Program-made: the position numbers and the translations under genes | Shown here: one piece after another, positions 58,130-64,000 of the stretch | Layout: the number at the start of each line of letters is the position of its first letter | How positions within the stretch are numbered: position 1 is the stretch's first letter | Source of the DNA: Flavobacterium amniphilum | GTDB lineage: Bacteria; Bacteroidota; Bacteroidia; Flavobacteriales; Flavobacteriaceae | Assembly: GCF_023634845.1 (NCBI RefSeq) | Contig: NZ_JAMLJL010000016.1 | Location: forward strand, 1 to 64,000 | Length of the DNA: 64,000 nt | Direction of reading: 5' to 3' | Notes under the pieces: generated by a model | Seen by the model: the letters and a program-made list of their open reading frames with translations, nothing else | Told to the model about the DNA's origin: nothing | Database searches by the model: none

Positions 58130-58573
58130 TTCGTTGTTGGTGGCTGAGCGGAGCCGAAGCCACCACGGCTTCGATACTTTTTAACCCTGTCGGCGGTTGT
58201 GGCTTCGGCTCCGCTCAGCCACCACGGCTCCGCTCAGCCACCGTCGAGAGCACTTCGACAAGCTCAGTGTAACACCTCAGCCACCGCAGATTCACAAATT
58301 AAGAGTAGTTGCTTGTGACTTAGATACTTTACAGATTCACGAATGTGGCTTCGGCTCCGCTCAGCCACCACGGCTCCGCTCAGCCACCGTCGAGAGCACT
58401 TCGACAAGCTCAGTGTAACACCTCAGCCACCGCAGATTCGCAAATTAAGAGTAGTTGCTTGTGACTTAGATACTTTACAGATTCACGAATGTGGCTTCGG
58501 CTCCGCTCAGCCACCACGGCTCCGCTCAGCCACCGGGAAGAACGTTGCCTGAGGTTCTCGAAGGCAAAAGTAT
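58130..58573. repeat. Repeat cluster with a 146-bp tandem duplication
   Basis: A 146-bp unit starting TGTGGCTTCGGCTCCGCTC at 58198 recurs at 58344, and its first 50 or so bases recur at 58490. The two full copies differ by very few bases. The unit contains CTCCGCTCAGCCACC twice, CTTCGACAAGCTCAG, and a unique middle (AGAGTAGTTGCTTGTGACTT). The cluster ends with a GTTGCCTGAGG...GAAGGCAAAA unit that abuts the next gene's stop. Confidence 0.92.
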
Positions 58574-58581
58574 TCGATTTT

Positions 58582-59646
58582 TTAAGCAGCCATTAACCTC
58601 TTCCCGGCCATTCCTTTTTCCTGAATAAGGACTTTAAATTTGGTTCCCATATCCAGCAGCAGCATGTAGCTGAGAAAGACTTCTTCCCGGATCGCCTCGA
58701 GTACGTCCGTTTTAGTTGAAGACATTTCACGGAGGGATTCCTTAAAACCCAACCGCATCAGGAAATCGGCCTGGCTTGTGAGGCCCACACAGGTGAGTCC
58801 GTTTTTGAATCCCCAATGGCACAGCGCCGAAAAGTTGATGTGTGCCGTAATATCCTGATTACCTATATTATCGTACCAATTTTCATTGGTGGTATGTTTG
58901 TTGTAGCACAGCAGCGTGCCGCGTTGTTTCTGTGCGGTGTACAGTTGGGAAGAAATATAGCCATAATCGATGGTCAGAACATAGCCTTTTTTGAGATTTT
59001 TGGCGATTTCGGATATCCATTGTATGGCTTGCAGGTTGATTTCGGTGCGGAATCCTTGGGGCAGGTCTATATTAAGTTCGTTAAAGTAGGCTTTGAGTTC
59101 TTCGGAGGCCGGTTGGAGCTGTTCGTAAAAATTTTCGCCGTGACCAATGAAAACTTCCATAAGCCCGTCTTCCATCACGACCTGGTGCACCGGGAAATTA
59201 TCGACGAGTTCATTCGACAGTATGCAGCCCGTAATTTCAGGAATGCCGGCGAGGGTAGGGTGCCAACTCACTTTCTCGGGGAGTTCCCAGTTAAGGGTTT
59301 GTTTCTCGATGATGCAGTAGTTGAGTTTTTCGTAGAATTCGGGGACAGTTTTAAGATATGCCATGATATCCATGCAGAGTTTGCCGTTCCCACCTCCAAA
59401 CTCGACCACGGTGAATGGTTCTTTACCCATTGCGATCCACATGGCTTCGAGCTGTTTCCCTATGATCATCCCGAATACCGGGGTCAGTTGCGGACTGGTA
59501 TAATAATCGCCTTTTACGCCAATGGGGTTCCCGTTTGAAGTGTAGTACCCCAAGCCGGGATAATACAGGGCCATCTCCATAAAATCGCAAAAGGATATGG
59601 GTCCGTTCTCCTGAATCTTGTGTACTATGATTTCTGATAGTTCCAT
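58582..59646 (-). CDS. MidA/NDUFAF7-type class I SAM methyltransferase
   Basis: The 354-residue protein has the family's opening (ISFCDFMEMALYYPGLGYYT), the GDYYTSPQLTPVFG motif, the SAM-binding VVEFGGGNGKL and the SNELVDNFPVH motif. The eukaryotic member methylates an arginine of a complex I subunit; bacterial substrates are not known. It is flanked on both sides by repeat clusters and has no obvious operon partner. Confidence 0.92.
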   Translation of the reverse strand: MELSEIIVHKIQENGPISFCDFMEMALYYPGLGYYTSNGNPIGVKGDYYTSPQLTPVFGMIIGKQLEAMWIAMGKEPFTVVEFGGGNGKLCMDIMAYLKTVPEFYEKLNYCIIEKQTLNWELPEKVSWHPTLAGIPEITGCILSNELVDNFPVHQVVMEDGLMEVFIGHGENFYEQLQPASEELKAYFNELNIDLPQGFRTEINLQAIQWISEIAKNLKKGYVLTIDYGYISSQLYTAQKQRGTLLCYNKHTTNENWYDNIGNQDITAHINFSALCHWGFKNGLTCVGLTSQADFLMRLGFKESLREMSSTKTDVLEAIREEVFLSYMLLLDMGTKFKVLIQEKGMAGKRLMAA

Positions 59647-59739
59647 AACGGTTAAATTTATACTGTTTTCGGAAACGGGGTATAATTATAACGCAGAATG
59701 GGAGGGAAAGTGTATTTTTTTTGCTGGAATTAAGGATGT

Positions 59740-59945
59740 TGGCTTCGGTACTTCGATACTTCGACAGGCTCAGTAACCGCAGCTCAGTGTAACACCTCAG
59801 CCACCGGGAAGAACGTTGCCTGAGGTCCTCGAAGGCAAAAGTGTGGCAAAAAGGTTTTTGAAAACGAAATTGCCACAATACTTCGACAGGCTCAGTAACC
59901 GTTTGGTGTGGCAAAAAGAAAATCGAAAATGAAATTGCCACGGAT
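59740..59945. repeat. Mosaic repeat cluster with palindrome copy D
   Basis: It contains CTTCGACAGGCTCAGTAACC units, a GTTGCCTGAGG...CGAAGGCAAAA unit and palindrome copy D (59843-59941), whose first arm is altered (GTGGCAAAAAGG instead of GTGGCAATTTCG). Confidence 0.88.
59843..59941. repeat. Paired palindrome element, copy D (99 nt, long form)
   Basis: Same two-hairpin arrangement and the same 31-base spacer length as copies B and C. Here the first half carries the second-half sequence GTGGCAAAAAG, suggesting exchange between halves. Confidence 0.8.
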
Positions 59946-59955
59946 GATTGTTTGG

Positions 59956-59990
59956 TTGTGACCTCGACAGGATTCAAACCTGTGACTTTG
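59956..59990 (-). other. tRNA 3'-end-like remnant
   Basis: On the minus strand, GTCACAGGTTTGAATCCTG followed by TCGAGGTC forms a perfect T-arm (ACAGG/CCTGT) and an acceptor-like tail. I could not fold a whole tRNA upstream of it, so it looks like a decayed tRNA or an attachment-site scar. Confidence 0.35.
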
Positions 59991-60059
59991 AAAGTTGCTT
60001 TGTGCAGCGCTGTACCTACAAAGAATATTTTTTCAAGTTTGTTGTGGGTAGTTTTTGGG

Positions 60060-60357
60060 TATCAATCGCTGAAAGGTTGCATGATGCTGAAAGTTTTCGT
60101 TCTACCCCGGTAGCGGTTGGAAACCCTGTTGGCGGTTGTGGCTTCGGCTCCGCTCAGCCACCAAGGCTCTGTTGATGGATTTTTTAACCGCTTCCAGGGT
60201 CTCCGACCGCTGAAAGGGTTGCGTAGCGTTGAAGGTTTTCTCCGAACCCCGGGAGCGGTTGCAAAACTTGCCGGCGGTTGTGGCTTCGGCTCCGCTCAGC
60301 CACCCTCGAGATCACTTCGACAAGCGCAGTGTAACACCTCAGCCACCGTCGATGAGA
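60060..60357. repeat. Repeat cluster, two extra repeat families
   Basis: Two imperfect copies of a unit with GCTGAAAGG..TTGC...GTTTTC..CCCCGG.AGCGGTTG lie at about 60068-60132 and 60210-60268. They alternate with GTGGCTTCGGCTCCGCTCAG at about 60137 and 60279. The last unit runs to the stop codon of the next gene. No gene is seen in 59991-60357. Confidence 0.75.
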
Positions 60358-60798
60358 TCACTTTTTGACCATTTCCAAAAGCACCTCAATCCTTTTCTTC
60401 ACATAAGCAGCATTGTCATTCTGTACTTTTATGGAATCTGCTTTTGATTTGTCTGACGGACGCAATATGGATTCGGTGGGGTGTTTCTCTTTAAACCATT
60501 TGAACGTTGTCGAATAATACCAATAGGATGAATCGGTCCAGGCATTTTCTTCCGCTTGGAATTTTTTAGCTTCTTCGCCGGTCATTGTCTGCCTGATGTC
60601 TGAAAACAGTTCTTTTTCCATATCTTTTATAATGTGGAAGTATTCTTTACGGCAATCGACTTCAAACTTCGGATTGTTTTTAACACAGAGCAGCAACTGA
60701 CTGTTCAGGGAAGTCAGTGAATCGGTATGTTTTTTATACAAATCGTTTTGCCCGAATCCGGCAAGGGTGAAAAGGAGGAAGAAGAGGGAGAGTTTCAT
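60358..60798 (-). CDS. Small secreted protein, LprI/DUF1311-like
   Basis: The 146-residue protein has a signal peptide (cleavage near AGFGQ), two cysteines about 12 residues apart in the mature part (LLLCVKN and DCRKEY) and helical segments with EAKKFQAEENAW. This resembles the lysozyme-inhibitor LprI-like group, but the match is loose. Its stop codon directly abuts a repeat cluster. Confidence 0.6.
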   Translation of the reverse strand: MKLSLFFLLFTLAGFGQNDLYKKHTDSLTSLNSQLLLCVKNNPKFEVDCRKEYFHIIKDMEKELFSDIRQTMTGEEAKKFQAEENAWTDSSYWYYSTTFKWFKEKHPTESILRPSDKSKADSIKVQNDNAAYVKKRIEVLLEMVKK

Positions 60799-60854
60799 TT
60801 AGTAGTCTATTCTTGTTGTTTGTCAGGCTGATGTAGGAAGCCATAGGTTTAAAG

Positions 60855-61649
60855 TTAATATTGATAAGATCGTGTCAGTGACATTTTATTTTGACTTAGT
60901 GAAATAATCAGGAATTTATGACTATAAATGAATTCATCATCATCTCTGCTGTTGTCTCCCAATAGCCAAAGGTATTTATTGCCATTGAGGACTTCAATGT
61001 AATAGTTGTAGTTAACTGTTTTATCCCCTCTGTAGAATTTAGCTTTTTTTTCATTGGTGAACTCAATGTATTTATTTTTCTCCGGTGAAAGATCATTTGT
61101 TTTTTCAGCTGTGTAAATGGAAGAATCAGCTTTAAGTTGGGGGAGAAGTATATCACTTTTCCATTTCCCTTTCAGTAAAACCGAATAAGAGGCATTCAAT
61201 TTTTCCTTTTCCTTTTCAAGTCGTTTTAAATAGCCACCAAAAATTTTATTTCTAATGTCAAAGTAAGTTAGTTTTTTCCAGTCGCAAAATCTGAAAATCT
61301 TGATTTCCTGGTTGTCTTTTTGGATTGTATAATATCGTACAGATGAGCTGAAGTGTTTTTCTGTGCAACTGTCTTTGTATTGTTCAACTAATTTTAAAAA
61401 AGCATTCAAGGTTTTAATTTCACTGTTATCCAAGAGTGTTTCAGAAGGCAAAAGACTGTCTGTATTAGGAATTGAAATTTTCCCGTAAACCTTTCCGTTT
61501 CTGTTTTCAAAAGACATTCCTTCAACGGCGTGGTATTCATCACCATGAACATGTTCTATTTTTAATGCTTTGGAAAATGTAGGAAGCTGTTGTGCATTTG
61601 CATTGATAAAGAGGAAATAAATCAGTATCAGGAAAATGATTTTGTTCAT
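60855..61649 (-). CDS. Secreted protein of unknown function, 264 residues
   Basis: The N-terminal signal peptide ends at INANAQQ. The mature part has an N-terminal domain with a single-Cys pair (DSCTEKH, FRFCDWK) and a C-terminal lipocalin-like run of strands (GKWKSDI, YIEFTNEKKAKFY, YLWLLGDNS). I do not recognise a family with confidence. It lies 56 bases upstream of the LprI-like gene on the same strand. Confidence 0.7.
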   Translation of the reverse strand: MNKIIFLILIYFLFINANAQQLPTFSKALKIEHVHGDEYHAVEGMSFENRNGKVYGKISIPNTDSLLPSETLLDNSEIKTLNAFLKLVEQYKDSCTEKHFSSSVRYYTIQKDNQEIKIFRFCDWKKLTYFDIRNKIFGGYLKRLEKEKEKLNASYSVLLKGKWKSDILLPQLKADSSIYTAEKTNDLSPEKNKYIEFTNEKKAKFYRGDKTVNYNYYIEVLNGNKYLWLLGDNSRDDDEFIYSHKFLIISLSQNKMSLTRSYQY

Positions 61650-61809
61650 GTTGCAATTATTGGTTAATCACAGATTCGCAAATTTTTAATATTGATTTTA
61701 TTATACGGGTGCAATTGAGTTGATGGTAAATATACTAAAATTACATCTGTTGTGTGATGCTGGTGAAAGAAGCATTTCATAATCTTAAACTTTGAACCGG
61801 TCTGCGTCC

Positions 61810-62015
61810 TAAAAGTGTGGCAATTTCGTTTTTGAAAATGAAATTGCCACAAAAGTTGTGGCAAAAAGAAAATTGAAAACGAAATTGCCACGGATTTGTT
61901 TAACCCTGTAGGTGGTTGTGGCTTCGGCTCCGCTCAGCCACCGGGATGAACGTTGCCTGAGGTTCTCGAAGGCAAAAGTATTCGATTTTTAACCCTGACA
62001 GGGTTGCGTGATATG
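61810..62015. repeat. Mosaic repeat cluster with palindrome copy E
   Basis: It holds palindrome copy E (61817-61891), then GTGGCTTCGGCTCCGCTCAG, a GTTGCCTGAGG...CGAAGGCAAAA unit and an AACCCTGACAGGGTT palindrome. Bases 61650-61809 show nothing recognisable apart from AT-rich sequence. Confidence 0.85.
61817..61891. repeat. Paired palindrome element, copy E (75 nt, short form)
   Basis: Same length and layout as copy A at 48857, including the 7-base spacer between the hairpins; the two differ at only a few bases. Confidence 0.85.
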
Positions 62016-62034
62016 GATGCTTTTCTTTGAAAGG

Positions 62035-62232
62035 TTACCGTTTCATCTCGTGGATGATCTTATTGGTTCTCCGGTCTTCATACATGCGGTTCAAGGCTGT
62101 GACTGCCCATATGAAAGCCGGCACCCATCCGATGATGGTGATTTGTAATAGTAAGCATATAATCCCTGATCCTATTTTACCTTGCAGCATTAGGGATAAC
62201 CAAGGGAAGAAAAAGGCGATGACGTAGCGCAT
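62035..62232 (-). CDS. Small membrane protein, Pmp3/YqaE-like
   Basis: The 65-residue protein has two hydrophobic helices and the phrase LLQITIIGWVPAFIWA, which matches the second helix of the Pmp3/YqaE (UPF0057) family. Family members are small stress-related membrane proteins. The basic C-terminal tail faces the cytoplasm. Confidence 0.7.
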   Translation of the reverse strand: MRYVIAFFFPWLSLMLQGKIGSGIICLLLQITIIGWVPAFIWAVTALNRMYEDRRTNKIIHEMKR

Positions 62233-62274
62233 GGGGTTTGTTTTTTAGTAGTTCAATTTGCTGATTTTTTTGTT

Positions 62275-62306
62275 GGGATCTCGACTGGATTCAAACCTGT
62301 GATCTT
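62275..62306 (-). other. Second tRNA 3'-end-like remnant
   Basis: On the minus strand, GATCACAGGTTTGAATCCAG followed by TCGAGATCCC resembles the remnant at 59956, with one broken T-stem pair. It lies 30 bases from the stop of the McrC gene. Confidence 0.3.
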
Positions 62307-62335
62307 CAGGGATGTTTTATGATTGATTTCTGATT

Positions 62336-63610
62336 TTAGGTCGTAGGATTCGGCACTCTAATAAACCAATTCAGAATTACACTGCCAATTTCAGCATTCA
62401 AAGTCTGTCCGTCTTCATTGAAAACGGAAATTTTTCCAATTCCACATTTGTGATTTGTCTTGCCATCAACAGGTGCAAAACCTTCAAAAGGAATCTGATC
62501 CGGTTGATTACATGACGGATACAGCAATAATGCTTTCTTGCTGGCCCAATATTCATTATACACATACATTTGGCGTAAATCTTGGGTCGATGGTTTGGAC
62601 TGATCGATGTTTTTCCACTTGGTGTCAATGATATAGTTTTCGTTTTCTCCTTTTGATAAAACTATATCTGGGCGAATGGCAATATTTTGCCAAAAAGGTT
62701 TGGAATTTTGCCCCATGATCGTAAAACCCTTTTTCTCTTGGACTTGTTGCAATCGAACCAATATGTATTGCTCCCATAAGGCATTCATATCAAAAAGTAG
62801 TGCCAACATATTTTCGGCGCCGTTTTTGACATTTGGTGCGTAATTCAGGATGATAATCCGAGCGATTGCCAATGCAGTTTCATACGGTGCAGTTTTTCTA
62901 TTGTGTGGGATTTGCTCAAAAGTTTTGGCGGTTACCTTGATTGTTTTTACTTCTGGAAAATCCAATTGGACTTTTTTACATGTACTGTATAAATAATTCC
63001 CCTTAGTGAGCGAAGCAATAATCTCTAAAGCGCAAAACAACACCTGATGCAGTAAATGGTCTTTATCATATACTTGATGGGTGGTATAAAAGCGTTCTTT
63101 ATGCACCAAGTTTTTAGAAAGATGACCTGCAAATTCGAGTTTGCCTTTTAGGGCTTTTACCTGACTGGTTTCTTTATAATATTGTTTAATAAGCCCTTGA
63201 TGGATGAGTTTTTGCACCTCAGCTAAAAACCACTCAAAGTAAATATCTAGCAAATGTTTGGATTGTGTAGCTACCGATGCCTCGTCCATTTTTTTTACCT
63301 TCAGGTGCTTGGTCACCCGAAGCATTTCAATTAAAGCTGCTTGCCATTTTACTTTGTTGTTCTCCGAATCTGATTCGTATTGATCTATTTTGGGTAAAAT
63401 TTCAATGACTAAACCATCAACTTGTAGAACACCCACGTAGTTTTTGAAGGTAATTTTATTTACTCCTATAGTAAAATAATTACCTTTATGAATCTCATTC
63501 AATTTGACCAACGCATTATAATGCGCTTTTTTAAAATGATGCCCATTATATTCCTGCCCACAAATTAAGGTAGAATATTCAAAAACTTTTATACTTTTAG
63601 TCTTACTCAT
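62336..63610 (-). CDS. mcrC: McrC, nuclease subunit of the McrBC restriction system
   Basis: The 424-residue protein has the N-terminal beta-domain of McrC (FEYSTLICG, then QVDGLVIEILPKI), a helical middle and a C-terminal PD-(D/E)xK nuclease site (IRPDIVL, then IIDTKWK with Asp329 and Lys331). McrC binds the McrB motor and cleaves DNA carrying modified cytosine. Its ATG directly follows the McrB stop codon with no gap. The C-terminal nuclease residues are intact, so it should be active. Confidence 0.93.
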   Translation of the reverse strand: MSKTKSIKVFEYSTLICGQEYNGHHFKKAHYNALVKLNEIHKGNYFTIGVNKITFKNYVGVLQVDGLVIEILPKIDQYESDSENNKVKWQAALIEMLRVTKHLKVKKMDEASVATQSKHLLDIYFEWFLAEVQKLIHQGLIKQYYKETSQVKALKGKLEFAGHLSKNLVHKERFYTTHQVYDKDHLLHQVLFCALEIIASLTKGNYLYSTCKKVQLDFPEVKTIKVTAKTFEQIPHNRKTAPYETALAIARIIILNYAPNVKNGAENMLALLFDMNALWEQYILVRLQQVQEKKGFTIMGQNSKPFWQNIAIRPDIVLSKGENENYIIDTKWKNIDQSKPSTQDLRQMYVYNEYWASKKALLLYPSCNQPDQIPFEGFAPVDGKTNHKCGIGKISVFNEDGQTLNAEIGSVILNWFIRVPNPTT

Positions 63611-64000
63611 TTACCCCAATAAAGAAATGATGGCTTCTTGTATATCAAAATCCTTTCTAATAGCAAATACCGTTTGAAGTTCTGGTTGCTCAACTCCCAC
63701 CGACAATTTTGCAAACTTGATTTCGTTATCCTGTGGTTTCTTAATCTTAACAAAACCCTCGCCCAATACTAGCGCTATTTTTTCGTAATCGTTATAAAAA
63801 TATTCTTGTAATAGTGGGATAATATTGTTCTTAAAGGTATTTTCTAAATCTTCTAAGGAATTTACATTGATAAAATACGAATGTCCTATGGAATGATCAC
63901 GATCTAAAAGTAGTTCGATACGCTTATTTATGGTTTCTAAAATCTCCGATAAATCTAAAGAAAAAGTAAAATCTTTGAAATAATCCAATTTACTTCTATC
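63611..64000 (-). CDS. mcrB: McrB C-terminal part (AAA+ GTPase), runs off the window
   Basis: The frame is open to the right edge, so only about 130 C-terminal residues are present. The segment LETINKRIELLLDRDHSIGHSYF and the following IIPLLQEYFYNDYEKIALVLG are the typical end of the McrB AAA+ domain. McrB is the GTP-driven DNA-recognition motor; its N-terminal recognition domain lies outside the window. Confidence 0.88.
   Translation of the reverse strand, partial: DRSKLDYFKDFTFSLDLSEILETINKRIELLLDRDHSIGHSYFINVNSLEDLENTFKNNIIPLLQEYFYNDYEKIALVLGEGFVKIKKPQDNEIKFAKLSVGVEQPELQTVFAIRKDFDIQEAIISLLG

Noticed and set aside
58816..59538. 240-residue + strand open frame opposite the MidA-like gene
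   Set aside because: The opposite strand encodes a methyltransferase with all family motifs.

Overview
The window looks like chromosome of an AT-rich Bacteroidota bacterium, most likely Flavobacteriaceae and probably close to Flavobacterium. The evidence is outer-membrane beta-barrels of the CarboxypepD_reg/plug type, a type IX secretion (T9SS) C-terminal sorting domain, promoters of the Bacteroidota form TTTG-N17-23-TAnnTTTG, very A-rich start regions, and dense extragenic repeats built on ACTTCGACAAGCTCAG-like units. No species can be named from sequence alone.

Region 1 (1-38103, all + strand) is a compact biosynthetic gene cluster that began before the window. It holds a 5'-truncated NRPS (A-PCP-C-A-PCP), a hybrid PKS/NRPS (KS, degenerate AT, carrier, C-A-PCP), an outer-membrane receptor, a 4426-residue terminal NRPS (TubC-type docking domain, four C-A-PCP modules, TE), a second outer-membrane barrel without a plug, a small secreted NTF2-like protein, a type II thioesterase, a SyrD/PvdE-type ABC exporter, another NRPS with the order C-A-PCP-C, a 4'-phosphopantetheinyl transferase and an exported alpha/beta hydrolase with a membrane tail. 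This supplies carrier activation, assembly, proof-reading, release, export and outer-membrane passage. Adenylation codes read by eye give glycine for three modules and alanine for the last, plus one hydrophobic and three unassigned positions. The product is an unknown, probably glycine-rich, peptide or lipopeptide with one possible malonate-derived insertion.

Region 2 (38104-46250) is ordinary chromosome: terminators, tRNA-Tyr with a clear promoter, a TlpA-like thioredoxin gene split at an A10 tract, a sulfur-handling group (Crp/Fnr regulator, TauE/SafE permease, persulfide dioxygenase-rhodanese, small membrane protein), a SAM methyltransferase and a YchJ/SEC-C protein.

Region 3 (46251-64000) consists of mostly minus-strand genes separated by mosaic repeats. 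Its most notable content is a three-gene operon at 52699-48994: a 129-residue beta-grasp-like protein ending in Gly-Gly, an 864-residue DUF4132-family protein, and an E1/ThiF-like adenylating enzyme. This resembles a minimal ubiquitin-like activation system with a large partner of unknown function, and is my best candidate for an undescribed system. Other genes include a 2H phosphoesterase, a DsbA-like protein, YciI, a T9SS cargo protein, DUF4494, a MidA-like methyltransferase, several secreted proteins of unknown function, a Pmp3-like protein and, at the right edge, McrB (partial) and McrC of a modification-dependent restriction system.
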